Assembly (NCBI RefSeq): GCF_001436035.1
Contig: NZ_AYYM01000006.1
Location: 1-54,949, forward strand
Direction of reading: 5' to 3'
Length of the DNA: 54,949 nt
Source: Fructilactobacillus sanfranciscensis DSM 20451
GTDB taxonomy: Bacteria > Bacillota > Bacilli > Lactobacillales > Lactobacillaceae
Shown here: positions 37,299 through 47,253 of the stretch, piece by piece
Layout of the letters: every line of letters starts with the position of its first letter
How positions within the stretch are numbered: position 1 is the first letter of the stretch
Made by a program: the position numbers and the translations under genes
Notes under the pieces: generated by a model
What the model saw: only the letters and a program-made list of their open reading frames with translations
What the model was told of the DNA's origin: nothing
Database searches by the model: none

Positions 37299-39719
37299 CT
37301 AATTAGCAACTATGTTAACAATTTTATTAGGAATTACAATTACTTTTCTGACAGTCTTATTTTGTAAGTTATTTTTAATATTATCGTCGGCGAGAGCAAT
37401 TTTTTCTATATCATCTTTTGAAGTACCCACTGCTACGGTAATATGAGCACGAACTTTTCCGTTAATCTGAACAACAAGTTCTGCTTGGTCATCCTTTAAC
37501 TTACTTTCATCATAAGTTGGCCATTCAGCGTATGCAATTGTATCTTTATGTCCCAATTGTTGCCAAATTTCTTCAGCCATATGTGGTGTAATTGGTGATA
37601 GAAGTTTAATAAAGCCTTCTGCATAACGTTTTGGTAAAGTTTTATTTTTATAAACTTCATTTACAAAAACCATCATTTGTGAAATTGCTGTGTTAAACCG
37701 CATCTTTTCAATATCATCAGTAACTTTTTTCACTGTCTGATTGTAAACTTTGTCTAATTTACCATCGTTATCAGCAATCAGCATATCACTCGTTGAATTA
37801 TCGTCGTTAAGGTACATTCTCCAAACACGTTTAATCCAACGGTTAGCGCCGACAATTCCTTCTGTACTCCAAGGTTTTGATTCCGTTAAAGGTCCCATGA
37901 ACATTTCGTAAAGCCGAAGAGTATCCGCTCCATATTCGTTCACAATATCATCAGGGTTAACTACATTACCTTTTGATTTAGACATCTTTTCATGGTTAGT
38001 TCCCAAAATCATTCCTTGGTTAACTAATCTTTGGAAGGGTTCTTTCGTTGGAACTACGCCTAAATCATAAAGGAACTTGTGCCAGAAACGAGCATATAGT
38101 AAGTGAAGAACTGCATGTTCTGCACCACCAACATAAAGATCGATTGGAAGCCAGTAATCAAGTTTTTTAGGATCAGCTAACATCTTATCGTTTTTTGGAT
38201 CAATATATCTTAAGTAGTACCATGAACTACCTGCCCATTGTGGCATGGTATTAGTTTCACGTTTTCCATGACGTCCATTTTTATCAGTTACATTAACCCA
38301 ATCTTTCAAATTAGCTAAAGGACTTTCCCCAGTTCCGGATGATTTAATATCATCAGTCTTTGGTAGACGCAAAGGAAGTTCATCTTCAGGAACTAATGAT
38401 TTAGTCCCATCGTCCCAGTTAATCACTGGAATTGGTTCACCCCAGTACCGTTGACGGGAAAAAATCCAATCCCGAAGCTTGTAGTTAACTTTTTTATCTC
38501 CAGCGTGATGTGTTTGAAGCCATTCAATCATTGTATTAATGGCGTCTTTTTTACCTAATCCATCAAGGAAACCAGAATTAATGTGAACGCCATCACCGGT
38601 ATAAGGTTCTTTTTCAATATCCCCGCCTTCAATAACTGGAATAATGGGAAGCTTAAATTTCTTGGCAAATTCATAATCACGATCATCATGAGCGGGAACT
38701 GCCATGATTGCACCGGTTCCATATGATGAAAGTACGTAGTCACCAATCCAGATTGGAAGTTTAGCTCCATTAACTGGGTTAATGGCATATGCTCCCGTAA
38801 ACACACCAGATTTATCCTTATTTAAATCAGTTCTTTCAAGATCTGATTTTGAAGCAATTTTTTGACGGTATTCGTCAATTGCTGCTTTTTGTTCTGGTGT
38901 AACAATTTTATCAACGATGTCACTTTCTGGAGCTAAAACTATGTAAGTTGCTCCAAATAAGGTATCGGCACGTGTTGAAAAAACTTCAATTGATTCATCA
39001 GGATGTTCATCAACGTTAAAGTTAATGCTAGCCCCAACGGAACGACCAATCCAGTTCCGTTGCATTTGTTTAACACTTTCAGGCCAGTCAACGTCATCAA
39101 GATCATCAAGTAAACGATCAGCATAGGCCGTAATCCGAAGTACCCATTGTTTCATTGGTTTTCGGTAAACTGGAAAACCACCACGTTCAGTTTTTCCGTT
39201 TACCACTTCTTCATTAGCCACAACTGTTCCACCCATCAAATCAGGTGCCCAGTTAACTTCAATTTCGTCTTCGTAAGCTAGACCTTTTTCGTAAAGCTTT
39301 TCAAAAATCCATTGGGTCCACTTGTAGTATTTAGGGTCTGTTGTGTTAACTTCACGATCCCAATCATAAGAAAATCCAAGTGATTTAATTTGACGACGGA
39401 AATTATCAATATTTTGGTTAGTAAATTCACGTGGGTTATGTCCAGTTTTCATTGCATATTGTTCAGCTGGAAGTCCAAAAGCATCCCAACCAATTGGATG
39501 AAGGACGTTTTTACCTTGCATCCGTTCAAAACGAGCCATAATATCAGTGGCAGTATAACCTTCAGGATGTCCAACGTGAAGTCCTTGACCTGATGGATAA
39601 GGGAACATATCTAGTACATAATATTTTTCTTTTTCCGTTTTATCACTAGTACGGAAAGTTTTATTTTCTTCCCAATAGTGTTGCCATTTTTTCTCAACTT
39701 TTGCGTGATCATAAGCCAT
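37299..39719 (-). CDS. leuS: Leucyl-tRNA synthetase
   Basis: Class I synthetase for Leu. HVGH is at 48-51 and KMSKS lies in [16 protein letters not shown]. The CP1 editing domain occupies about 220-410 ([19 protein letters not shown]), and the C-terminal anticodon-binding domain is complete. I start at ATG 39719 (MAYDHAK) because AAGGAGTG lies just upstream; the GTG further up is part of that site. 806 residues. A Leu T-box controls it. Confidence 0.98.
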   Translation of the reverse strand: MAYDHAKVEKKWQHYWEENKTFRTSDKTEKEKYYVLDMFPYPSGQGLHVGHPEGYTATDIMARFERMQGKNVLHPIGWDAFGLPAEQYAMKTGHNPREFTNQNIDNFRRQIKSLGFSYDWDREVNTTDPKYYKWTQWIFEKLYEKGLAYEDEIEVNWAPDLMGGTVVANEEVVNGKTERGGFPVYRKPMKQWVLRITAYADRLLDDLDDVDWPESVKQMQRNWIGRSVGASINFNVDEHPDESIEVFSTRADTLFGATYIVLAPESDIVDKIVTPEQKAAIDEYRQKIASKSDLERTDLNKDKSGVFTGAYAINPVNGAKLPIWIGDYVLSSYGTGAIMAVPAHDDRDYEFAKKFKLPIIPVIEGGDIEKEPYTGDGVHINSGFLDGLGKKDAINTMIEWLQTHHAGDKKVNYKLRDWIFSRQRYWGEPIPVINWDDGTKSLVPEDELPLRLPKTDDIKSSGTGESPLANLKDWVNVTDKNGRHGKRETNTMPQWAGSSWYYLRYIDPKNDKMLADPKKLDYWLPIDLYVGGAEHAVLHLLYARFWHKFLYDLGVVPTKEPFQRLVNQGMILGTNHEKMSKSKGNVVNPDDIVNEYGADTLRLYEMFMGPLTESKPWSTEGIVGANRWIKRVWRMYLNDDNSTSDMLIADNDGKLDKVYNQTVKKVTDDIEKMRFNTAISQMMVFVNEVYKNKTLPKRYAEGFIKLLSPITPHMAEEIWQQLGHKDTIAYAEWPTYDESKLKDDQAELVVQINGKVRAHITVAVGTSKDDIEKIALADDNIKNNLQNKTVRKVIVIPNKIVNIVAN

Positions 39720-39744
39720 AATCTTCACTCCTTATTTATGCCAA

Positions 39745-39965
39745 TAAAAAAATCCCATAGAATTACAATCATTCCATAGGACGAATTTCCGCGATACCAC
39801 CTAAATTCCTAGATGAAAAACATCTAGACTCTCAAATTCCATAACGCGGAAAACGTTTAACTTACTTATTTCAGTTAAATTTCAGTGAGAAGTTCGTAAT
39901 CTTCTAGCTCCAAGTTCACAGCACCCACTTGGTTTCTGAAAGCTAGTTAATCCTATTAATTCACG
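39745..39965 (-). promoter_or_regulatory. T-box riboswitch, Leu specifier, upstream of leuS
   Basis: The T-box motif TAGGTGGTATCGCGG (39804-39790) precedes a terminator (39746-39783). In Stem I, AAGTGGGTGCTGTGAACTTG and a CTAGCT/AGCTAG closing helix are visible. The specifier is most likely CTC at 39889-39887, because a purine follows it as expected. Confidence 0.9.
39746..39783 (-). terminator. Terminator arm of the Leu T-box leader
   Basis: An 11-bp stem TCCTATGGAAT / ATTCTATGGGA with two G-U pairs, then seven T on the minus strand. Confidence 0.88.
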
Positions 39966-40036
39966 TCAACAATTTTTTTATTTCGTTAATGCAAGGTTAC
40001 CAAATTTATTATAAAAAAACAAGTCAATACTACTGT

Positions 40037-40042
40037 TATAAT
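40037..40042 (+). promoter_or_regulatory. Extended -10 promoter of the YtqB-like gene
   Basis: TG-T-TATAAT upstream of the AAGGATGG ribosome binding site. No clear -35. Confidence 0.5.
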
Positions 40043-40064
40043 TAAATTAAGGATGGTGAAAATT

Positions 40065-40625
40065 TTGAAATTACAATCAGCATTAAACTTTAGTCATACC
40101 CTACTTAAAGAAATCGTCAAACCCGGTGATGTAGTCGTTGATGCCACTGCTGGCAAAGGAAACGATACCCTATTCTTAGCTCAACTAGTTGGTGAGCGCG
40201 GACACGTTTATAGTTTTGATATTCAAGCTCAAGCAACTCAGTTAACCCAAAGATTAGTAGAACAACATCAAGTTGAACAACAAACCACCGTAATTAATGA
40301 TGGACATGAAAATCTGACAAATTATGTAAAATCACCGATCACGGCATCTATCTTTAACTTAGGCTATTTACCTGAAGGTGATCATAAGATTGTTACTAAG
40401 CCGCAAACTACACTTAAATCGGTCCAATCTATGATGAAATTATTAAAACCAAATGGGATAATTATTTTGGTAATTTATTATGGGCATCCAGGTGGAAAAC
40501 AAGAAAAAGAGCAAGTTTTACAATTTGCGAAAAGTATCGATCAACATCAATTTAACGTCTTACAGTATCAATTCATTAATCAAATTCATGAACCACCAAT
40601 TTTGTTAGCTTTGCAAAAACGTTAA
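40065..40625 (+). CDS. Class I SAM-dependent methyltransferase, YtqB/rRNA methylase family
   Basis: The SAM-binding motif VVDATAGKGNDTLFLAQLVG and the IFNLGYLPEGDH segment identify the YtqB-like family. I place the start at TTG 40065, eight bases after AAGGATGG; this gives MKLQSALNFSH, matching the N-terminus of homologues. About 186 residues. The true substrate of YtqB proteins is not established for this organism. Confidence 0.82.
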   Translation: MKLQSALNFSHTLLKEIVKPGDVVVDATAGKGNDTLFLAQLVGERGHVYSFDIQAQATQLTQRLVEQHQVEQQTTVINDGHENLTNYVKSPITASIFNLGYLPEGDHKIVTKPQTTLKSVQSMMKLLKPNGIIILVIYYGHPGGKQEKEQVLQFAKSIDQHQFNVLQYQFINQIHEPPILLALQKR

Positions 40626-42082
40626 TTCTTCTTTCGATCAAAACAATTAACAATAAAGGCAGCTACGACTAATAAAAGTGCTACAACTAAGACATTGTGA
40701 ATTGAATTATATAAAATCTCACGTAAGCTAGGTAGAATTTCACTACTTAGCTTTTGTGCTGTTTGCGGGTTAATTAACTGATCCATTAAGTTCATATTGG
40801 TATGAGGATGACTAATAACCCCATCCGCCATTGATTTGTTCATCACAATTCCAAAAACGGAAATCATTAAAGTTTGCCCTAAAGTTCGACTTAATGTATT
40901 AAATGAAGAAGCTACCCCAATTCGATCTTGCGAAACTTCATTTTGGACCGTCACTGATGATGTCGTAATACAAATTCCAAAACCAATCCCCATTAAACCA
41001 GAAAGCAAAAAGAAGGCCCCAAATGGCGTTGAAATTGGTAAAAAGACTGAAACGATTGATCCAATTCCAATAAAAATAAAACTAAGATTCATAATTAATT
41101 GGGGTGAATATTTCGTTAATAATTTTCCGGTCCAAAATGAACCTAACATCCACAGTACCGAACTTGGTGTGATAGCAAATCCGGCCATTGTGGCTTTCAA
41201 GCCTAAAATTCCTTGAGTCCAATCAGGAAGATAAACTTCATAGGCAAAAATAAAACCACTGATTAATGCTGCAATTAAGTTTTGTGTCACAAAGGTTCGG
41301 TTTTTAAACATATCTAATGGAATAATTGGATCTACTACTCGTTGTTCTTGTTTAATGAATAAGAAACCAGAAACAAGTGCAACAATTAAACAAAAAGCAA
41401 TCATCATTAGGTTCAATGGAGTTTCCCCTAAAATCTGGAACATATACATAATTGATAAAAGTAAAACTGCAATTAAACCAACTCCACCATAATCGATTTT
41501 ACTGTGGCAAACTTGTTTTGGTTCTACTAAAAAAAATGCAATCAAAATTATAGTCACGATTCCAATTGGTACGTTCACAAAAAAGATCCAGTGCCAAGAA
41601 AGATTATCAACGATAAATCCTCCTAATAAAGGTGCAACAATTGATGCAATTCCCCAAGCTGATCCTAATAGACCGACTACTTCAGCCCGCTTTTCAAATG
41701 GATACATGTCCGCAACGATGGTAAACGAAACTGGCATGATTACTCCAGCACCAATTCCTTGAAGTGCTCGCCAAATAATCAAGGTTTCCATGGAATTAGA
41801 TATTCCAGACAACATTGAACCTAAAGTAAACACCAAAAGACCAAAAATAAAGACCTTTTTTCGACCTAATTGATCTGCTAACTTACCATAAATGGGAGTA
41901 GCAATTGCATTCGTCAATAAGAAAATTGAGAAGACCCAGTTCATTAACGAAACTCCATGCAAATCACCTACAATCGTTGGCATGGCCGTTGAAACAATTG
42001 TCCCTTCAACAGCACTCATGAATGTGGCAATAAACAATGCAATTGTCACAATTTTTACGTTTGTTGCTTTCTTTTTAATCAT
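40622..42082 (-). CDS. MDR-type MFS transporter, DHA2 (14-helix) family
   Basis: Proton-driven exporter of about 486 residues from ATG 42082, preceded by AGGGGAAAG. Fourteen membrane helices are predicted by eye, with GKLADQLGRKKVFIFG (loop 2-3 motif A) and ALQGIGAGVIMPVSFTIVADM (motif C-like). Members export drugs, bile acids or other compounds; the substrate here is unknown. It converges with the YtqB-like gene, overlapping by 4 bases. Confidence 0.88.
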   Translation of the reverse strand: MIKKKATNVKIVTIALFIATFMSAVEGTIVSTAMPTIVGDLHGVSLMNWVFSIFLLTNAIATPIYGKLADQLGRKKVFIFGLLVFTLGSMLSGISNSMETLIIWRALQGIGAGVIMPVSFTIVADMYPFEKRAEVVGLLGSAWGIASIVAPLLGGFIVDNLSWHWIFFVNVPIGIVTIILIAFFLVEPKQVCHSKIDYGGVGLIAVLLLSIMYMFQILGETPLNLMMIAFCLIVALVSGFLFIKQEQRVVDPIIPLDMFKNRTFVTQNLIAALISGFIFAYEVYLPDWTQGILGLKATMAGFAITPSSVLWMLGSFWTGKLLTKYSPQLIMNLSFIFIGIGSIVSVFLPISTPFGAFFLLSGLMGIGFGICITTSSVTVQNEVSQDRIGVASSFNTLSRTLGQTLMISVFGIVMNKSMADGVISHPHTNMNLMDQLINPQTAQKLSSEILPSLREILYNSIHNVLVVALLLVVAAFIVNCFDRKKN

Positions 42083-42101
42083 ACTTTCCCCTATTCGCAA
42101 A

Positions 42102-42131
42102 TAAAAAAGCGACCAGAAAGGTCGGCTTTTT
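42102..42131 (-). terminator. Terminator after metK
   Basis: On the minus strand CGACC/GGTCG extends through AAAAAAG/CTTTTTT with one bulged C. It lies between the metK stop and the MFS start. Confidence 0.8.
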
Positions 42132-43322
42132 TTAAGCGTTAAAAAATTCTTTTAAATCTTTTACTTTATTTGTTTGTTCCCATGGAAGATCAATATCTGT
42201 TCTTCCAAAGTGTCCATAAGTTGATGTTTGCTCATAAATTGGACGCTGTAAATCTAACATTTTGATAATTCCAGCTGGACGTAAATCAAAGTTTTGTCTA
42301 ATAGCTTTGATGATTTGATCATCACTGTACTTAGATGTTCCAAAAGTATTCACTTCGATAGAAACTGGTTCTGCCACTCCGATTGCATATGCTAATTGAA
42401 TTTCAATTCGATGCGCAATTCCCGCGGCAACGAGGTTTTTAGCAATATAACGGGCTGCATAACTTGCTGAACGATCAACTTTGGTAGCATCTTTCCCAGA
42501 AAAAGCACCACCACCATGATGAGCAGAACCGCCATACGTATCAACGATGATTTTACGACCAGTTAAACCTGCATCACCATTTGGACCACCAATCACAAAC
42601 TTACCAGTTGGATTAATTAAGTACTTGGTATTTTCATCAAGATATTTAGCAGGAATTGTAGTTTTAATGACCTTTTCAATCACATCTTTTTTAATTTGAG
42701 CTTGCGTAACGTCAGGATCGTGTTGTGTACTCAAAACAACCGTATCAACCCGAAACGGATGATTATTTTCATCATATTCCACCGTGACTTCTGTTTTTGC
42801 ATCTGGACGTAAATAAGTTAATTCCCCACTTTTACGAACTTTAGCAATTTTTTGCATTACATGATGAGCTAAGGAAATTGGTAGTGGCATTAACTCTGGC
42901 GTTTCATCAATGGCATAACCAAACATAATTCCTTGGTCACCGGCTCCAATTTGATCTAACGGATCAGAAGCACCGTTTTTCGTTTCATTGGATTCATTAA
43001 CTCCTTGAGCAATGTCTGGTGATTGTTCATTAATTGAAACTAAAACAGCCACACTATTAGCATCAAATCCATATTCGGGATTGTCATAACCAATCTTTTT
43101 GATGGTATCTTTCACAATCTGACGAATATTAACGTAAGCTGTTGTTGAAATTTCTCCAAAAACTAACACTAAACCAGTGGCAACTGATGTTTCACAAGCC
43201 ACTCGAGCATGTGGGTCTTTGGCTAAAATTGCATCCAAAACTGCATCACTAATATGATCAGCAATTTTATCTGGATGTCCTTCTGAAACTGATTCAGAAG
43301 TAAATAAATGTTTTTCTGACAT
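42132..43322 (-). CDS. metK: S-adenosylmethionine synthetase
   Basis: Makes SAM from Met and ATP. The 396 residues start [30 protein letters not shown]-type sequence and contain [12 protein letters not shown], and [17 protein letters not shown], the ATP and metal-binding signatures. The start ATG follows an unusual GGGGG site that lies inside a SAM-binding leader, which decides translation. Confidence 0.98.
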   Translation of the reverse strand: MSEKHLFTSESVSEGHPDKIADHISDAVLDAILAKDPHARVACETSVATGLVLVFGEISTTAYVNIRQIVKDTIKKIGYDNPEYGFDANSVAVLVSINEQSPDIAQGVNESNETKNGASDPLDQIGAGDQGIMFGYAIDETPELMPLPISLAHHVMQKIAKVRKSGELTYLRPDAKTEVTVEYDENNHPFRVDTVVLSTQHDPDVTQAQIKKDVIEKVIKTTIPAKYLDENTKYLINPTGKFVIGGPNGDAGLTGRKIIVDTYGGSAHHGGGAFSGKDATKVDRSASYAARYIAKNLVAAGIAHRIEIQLAYAIGVAEPVSIEVNTFGTSKYSDDQIIKAIRQNFDLRPAGIIKMLDLQRPIYEQTSTYGHFGRTDIDLPWEQTNKVKDLKEFFNA

Positions 43323-43327
43323 TTCGA

Positions 43328-43400
43328 TTTCCCCCTAATTGTTTTGGTTACAAGGCTTCTTCACACAATTGTGAATCCTATCGGGAATAAACTTATAACT
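43328..43400 (-). promoter_or_regulatory. S(MK)-box / SAM-III riboswitch in the metK leader
   Basis: On the minus strand the leader reads AGTTATAAG, TTCCCGATAGGATTC, a short variable hairpin, GAAGCCTTGTAACC, then AGGGGGAAA directly before the metK ATG. These are the conserved blocks of the S(MK) box of Lactobacillales metK genes. SAM binding pairs the GGGGG Shine-Dalgarno sequence with the anti-SD and blocks translation. Confidence 0.92.
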
Positions 43401-43435
43401 CTTTTATACTATCATATCTATTTAAAAATAAGTAG

Positions 43436-43464
43436 TTGAATCATTATGCAAAGTAACCTACTAT
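43436..43464 (+). promoter_or_regulatory. Promoter of the 229-residue membrane protein
   Basis: TTGAAT (43436-43441), 17-base spacer, TACTAT (43459-43464). Confidence 0.6.
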
Positions 43465-43488
43465 TAATACTAACAGTGAGGTAGTCTT

Positions 43489-44178
43489 ATGAAAAATTTT
43501 TTAATCGCACATAAAAGGACCATTCAAATAATTCAAGGCATTTTATTTATCTTTTTCTCCATCTTAGTTTGGAATTTAGCAGCTAAACATCATTTGTTTA
43601 CTTCATTTGATAAATCTTTTAATTTGATGATCTGTGAAATTTGTTGGGCCACGGAAGCATATTTGATGGTCACCAAACAAAATGGAGTCTATACCTTAGT
43701 TTTAAGTATTATTCCGATTTTGCTATCAGTTACCAGTGAATTTCCATTTATTTTAATAATTTCTACAATTCTAATTGGAATTGTTAATATTCTTATTAGA
43801 ATCCCCAAAATGCAAATTAAAAATTATTACGGCTTATTTTGTTTTTCGCTTACAAATGCAATTATTCCCGTTACTGCTATTAACTATATGAGTCGTCAAT
43901 ATTTGGAACAGTCAACTGTTTTAAATGTTGGTATCCTGGTAACCTTGTACTTCTTATTTTATAATTTAGTTTTCAAAGATGAGCTAGCAGATGCAATTAA
44001 TGTTATTTGTATAATTTGTTTTTCTGGTTTGATTTTAGCTAACTTTCCAATTAATAAAGATATCTTACTAATTGCTTTAGTCCTTCTCTCTTACGGAATT
44101 CAAATTTTTATGCGTCAAGAAAAAATAACTTGGAGTTTACTTTCATTTTTCATTATTTCAATTATTGCTTTCATATAA
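43489..44178 (+). CDS. Polytopic membrane protein of unknown function
   Basis: A 229-residue hydrophobic protein with about seven membrane helices, from MKNFLIAHKRTIQIIQGILF to a C-terminal helix SLLSFFIISIIAFI. The short loops are basic (IPKMQIKN, RQEKITW). I do not recognise a family or active-site motif. It has a GAGGTAG ribosome binding site, its own promoter and a terminator, and no functional partner nearby. Confidence 0.8.
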   Translation: MKNFLIAHKRTIQIIQGILFIFFSILVWNLAAKHHLFTSFDKSFNLMICEICWATEAYLMVTKQNGVYTLVLSIIPILLSVTSEFPFILIISTILIGIVNILIRIPKMQIKNYYGLFCFSLTNAIIPVTAINYMSRQYLEQSTVLNVGILVTLYFLFYNLVFKDELADAINVICIICFSGLILANFPINKDILLIALVLLSYGIQIFMRQEKITWSLLSFFIISIIAFI

Positions 44179-44209
44179 AAAAGACTGGAAAAATTTTCCA
44201 GTCTTTTTT
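44177..44209. terminator. Bidirectional terminator between the membrane protein and the ABC ATPase
   Basis: Stem AAAAAAGACTGGAAAA / TTTTCCAGTCTTTTTT with a small loop. Confidence 0.9.
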
Positions 44210-44210
44210 C

Positions 44211-44948
44211 TTATTTCAATGAAATTCCTTGTAAAAATTCTTTTACTCGAATTGATGATTGACTAAAGAAGGCATCTTTTGCACCATCAAACTCAACTTC
44301 ACCATTCTCAACAAGCAAAATTTTATCTGCGGCATCTTTTGCAAATTGCATGTTGTGAGTAACCATAATCATCGATTGGCCTTCTTTGGCTAATCTTTCC
44401 AACATTTTTAAAATCATCATTTCACTTTCTGGATCCAATGCACTAGTTGGTTCATCAAGTAAAATATATTCTGGTTTAACAGCTAAAGCACGACAAATTG
44501 AAATACGTTGTTGTTGTCCACCAGATAACTCATCAGGATATGCATCCGCATATTCGTCTAGTCCAACTTCTTTTAATAGATTATGCGCATTTGTTTCGGC
44601 TTGCTCTTTAGCGACGTGATGCACAAAAATAGGCGATGCTGTAATGTTTTTTAAAATAGTTAAATTAGGAAACAAATTCCAATTTTGAAATACCATGCTA
44701 GTTTTATCCCGAAGCTCTTTATTTTCTTTGTTCGAAATTGGCTTAGCAAAATCCAAATGTAAATCATCAAAATCTAAAGTTCCCGAATCAGGCGTCACTA
44801 ACATATCTAAAGAACGTAAAAGCGTAGTCTTCCCTGATCCTGATGGTCCAACAATCACAGTTGTTTTTCCTTGTGGAAATTTAGCTGAAATTCCTTTGAG
44901 AACCGCTTTTTTACCAAAACTTTTTTTAATTTCATTAATTTTTAACAT
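44211..44948 (-). CDS. Polar amino acid ABC transporter, ATP-binding protein (GlnQ/TcyC type)
   Basis: A 245-residue ATPase with Walker A GPSGSGKTTL (34-43), Q-loop VFQNWNLFPN, signature LSGGQQQRISICRAL, Walker B YILLDEPTSALDPE and switch His in VTHNMQFA. Its start overlaps the stop of the permease gene by one base. Substrate cannot be fixed; the permease resembles cystine importers. Confidence 0.92.
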   Translation of the reverse strand: MLKINEIKKSFGKKAVLKGISAKFPQGKTTVIVGPSGSGKTTLLRSLDMLVTPDSGTLDFDDLHLDFAKPISNKENKELRDKTSMVFQNWNLFPNLTILKNITASPIFVHHVAKEQAETNAHNLLKEVGLDEYADAYPDELSGGQQQRISICRALAVKPEYILLDEPTSALDPESEMMILKMLERLAKEGQSMIMVTHNMQFAKDAADKILLVENGEVEFDGAKDAFFSQSSIRVKEFLQGISLK

Positions 44949-45643
44949 TAGTTCTTGTCCCCTTTCATATATCTAGAAGACTTCTTTTCTAAGTAGCGTT
45001 GTAAGACGCTTAAAATTGTACATAGCATTGCATATAAAGCAGCAACTTCAACATACATTAAAAGTGGTTCATAATTTTGTGCTGCATACTGCTGAATAAT
45101 CTGAAACATTTCAGCAATCGTAATGGTACTAGCTAATGATGTATCTTTAACCAAACCAATAAATTCGTTTGATAAAGGTGGCAAAACAATTCGAAATGCT
45201 TGAGGCATTATAATTTTCCATAGTGTTTTGGGGGTACTAAATCCCAAAGTATATGCAGCATCCCACTGATCTTTATTAACTGATAACAAAGCTGAACGAA
45301 TGGTTTCAGAAGCATAAGCCCCAGTATTCAATGAAAAACCAATCACAGCTGCAGTGAAAGCTGGCAATTTAACCCCAATTGCTGGAAGACCAAAAAAGAT
45401 AATAAATAATTGAACTAACAACGGTGTCGAACGAAAAACCCAGACATAAAAACTCGCAAGTAATCGTAGAAGTTTCCATAAAATTGAAACTATTCCACTA
45501 ACCTTTGGATTCAAAAATTTAATTAACGCTACAATTACAGCAATTATAATTCCAAATGTAAAAGAAAGTAAGGTTAACGGGATTGTATACTTAACCATTG
45601 CTTCTAATAATTTAGGTAATGCTGAAATGACAATATCCCACAT
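44948..45643 (-). CDS. Polar amino acid ABC transporter, permease (TcyB/GlnP type)
   Basis: A 231-residue permease with about five helices and the ABC coupling motif TLGFSTPKTLWKIIMPQAFRIVLPPLSNE. VFRSTPLLVQLFIIFFGLP is typical of cystine/polar amino acid permeases. No substrate-binding protein lies next to it. A TATAAT -10 lies about 45 bases upstream, so permease and ATPase form a two-gene operon. Confidence 0.9.
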   Translation of the reverse strand: MWDIVISALPKLLEAMVKYTIPLTLLSFTFGIIIAVIVALIKFLNPKVSGIVSILWKLLRLLASFYVWVFRSTPLLVQLFIIFFGLPAIGVKLPAFTAAVIGFSLNTGAYASETIRSALLSVNKDQWDAAYTLGFSTPKTLWKIIMPQAFRIVLPPLSNEFIGLVKDTSLASTITIAEMFQIIQQYAAQNYEPLLMYVEVAALYAMLCTILSVLQRYLEKKSSRYMKGDKN

Positions 45644-45739
45644 TTTAACTCTCCTGTTTGCTTATTTTGATTTATCAAATAGTTTAATTATAGCCAAACA
45701 CTTACTTTTTTTCCACAAATTGACTAAAACCAATCAAAA

Positions 45740-45767
45740 AAAGGACTGATTTTTAAATCAGTCCTTT
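45740..45767 (-). terminator. Terminator after uraA
   Basis: Stem AAAGGACTGATTT / AAATCAGTCCTTT, with seven T on the minus strand. Confidence 0.88.
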
Positions 45768-45810
45768 CATTTAGTTTTTATAGAGTATCAGTTGTATCGG
45801 CTTCGATAGC

Positions 45811-47091
45811 TTATTTTTCAGGAGAAACTTTGTCTCCATCTTCATCAGGAAGAATTAAGTTCAAGACAATTCCAATCACCGTTGCCAAAGCAACTCCAGT
45901 AAATTGGAAATTACCTAATTGAAGATAAGCATTTCCGACTCCAATAACAAGGACAACAGAAGCAATCATCAAATTACGTTTCTTATTCATATCAAGATGA
46001 TCATCAACCATTACTTTAATCCCACTTGAAGCAATTGTTCCAAATAGTAAGAAACTAATTCCCCCAATTACAGGCAATGGCATTTGCATAATTAAAACGT
46101 TTAATTTATTCACAAAAGCGAAAATCATCGCAAAAATGGCAGCTCCCACAATTACATACACACTATAAACTTTAGTAATTGCCATTACCCCAATATTTTC
46201 ACCGTAACTAGTTACTGCTGGACCACCAATTAAACCGGCCATCAATGAAGCAGCTCCATCTCCAGCTAAAGTACGATTTAGGCCTGGATCCTTAAAAAAG
46301 TTTCGGTGAGTTAATTCACCTAAAACCATTAAATGACCCATGTGTTCTGTCATTGTAACAAAGGCAATTGGTGCCATGATTAAGATTGCTTTCCAGTCAA
46401 AGTGGAATCCTTTTTCAGTCCCAAGAAATTGAAAATCTGGAACTTTGAACCATGGAGCAGAGGCAATTGCATGTAAATCAACCAAGCCACAAGCCATTGC
46501 GATTAAATAACCACAAATAATTGCTAATAGAACAGGAATCATTCCTAAAAATCCCTTTAATTTCATATTAAAGAAAACTGCTAAGAATAAGGTTGCTAAA
46601 GCAATCATGAAATACGTCAAACTATAGTGTCCACTTGCAGTCATCATAGCATCTTTAGCAGCGGCTCCGGCAAGTGAAAGACCAATTACGACCACGGTTG
46701 GGCCGACCACAATTGGTGGAAGTAATTTATCAATCCAATTAGTTCCAAGCATCCAAACCAGCATGGCAACGATTAAGTAAACAACCCCAACTGCAATCAC
46801 TCCTTGTTGTACTCCAGAAATCCCAGTGGTCTTCATTAGAGCTAACATCGGTGTAATAAAAGCAAAACTTGATCCCATGTAAGCGGGAATTTTACCCTTT
46901 GTAATTAAAATATGTAATAACGTACCAATCCCAGATGCAAATAAGGCAATACTAGGACTCAATCCAACTAGTAACGGAACGATTACGGTACTACCAAACA
47001 TCGAAAACATATGTTGTAAAGATAGCCCAATCCATTTAATCCCACTTGGTCGTTCGTGAATATCTAAAACAATATCTTTTTCTTTACTCAA
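45811..47091 (-). CDS. uraA: Uracil permease (NCS2/UraA family)
   Basis: Proton symporter for uracil in the cytoplasmic membrane. The 426 residues have about 14 helices; GLSLQHMFSMFGSTVIVPLLVGLSP and PIAFVTMTEHMGHLMVLGE (with a conserved Glu in TEHMG) are family signatures. The start ATG follows AGGGGGAA. The PyrR-type attenuator upstream fits regulation by pyrimidine supply. Confidence 0.95.
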   Translation of the reverse strand: MSKEKDIVLDIHERPSGIKWIGLSLQHMFSMFGSTVIVPLLVGLSPSIALFASGIGTLLHILITKGKIPAYMGSSFAFITPMLALMKTTGISGVQQGVIAVGVVYLIVAMLVWMLGTNWIDKLLPPIVVGPTVVVIGLSLAGAAAKDAMMTASGHYSLTYFMIALATLFLAVFFNMKLKGFLGMIPVLLAIICGYLIAMACGLVDLHAIASAPWFKVPDFQFLGTEKGFHFDWKAILIMAPIAFVTMTEHMGHLMVLGELTHRNFFKDPGLNRTLAGDGAASLMAGLIGGPAVTSYGENIGVMAITKVYSVYVIVGAAIFAMIFAFVNKLNVLIMQMPLPVIGGISFLLFGTIASSGIKVMVDDHLDMNKKRNLMIASVVLVIGVGNAYLQLGNFQFTGVALATVIGIVLNLILPDEDGDKVSPEK

Positions 47092-47111
47092 CTTAATTCC
47101 CCCTGTTATGC

Positions 47112-47220
47112 AAAAAGGACTAACGTCAGTGACGTTAGTCCTTTAGTCTAATTTTACAGTATTAAAGCTTCGGCTAAAATCTTGCAGTCTCTCTGTACCG
47201 TCATTAAAGATTTCTTGTTA
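47112..47220 (-). promoter_or_regulatory. PyrR-type transcription attenuator of uraA
   Basis: On the minus strand the leader contains ACAGAGAGACTGCAAG (about 47196-47181), resembling the PyrR binding loop, then a segment that could form an antiterminator, then a strong terminator (47114-47144) AAAGGACTAACGTCA / TGACGTTAGTCCTTT with a T run. PyrR bound to UMP should favour termination. Confidence 0.82.
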
Positions 47221-47225
47221 AATCA

Positions 47226-47253
47226 ACTTTAACTCAATGGTCATAAATGTCAA
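47226..47253 (-). promoter_or_regulatory. Promoter of uraA
   Basis: TTGACA (47253-47248), 16-base spacer, TAAAGT (47231-47226) on the minus strand. The -35 hexamer includes the mvaS stop codon TGA. Confidence 0.75.
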
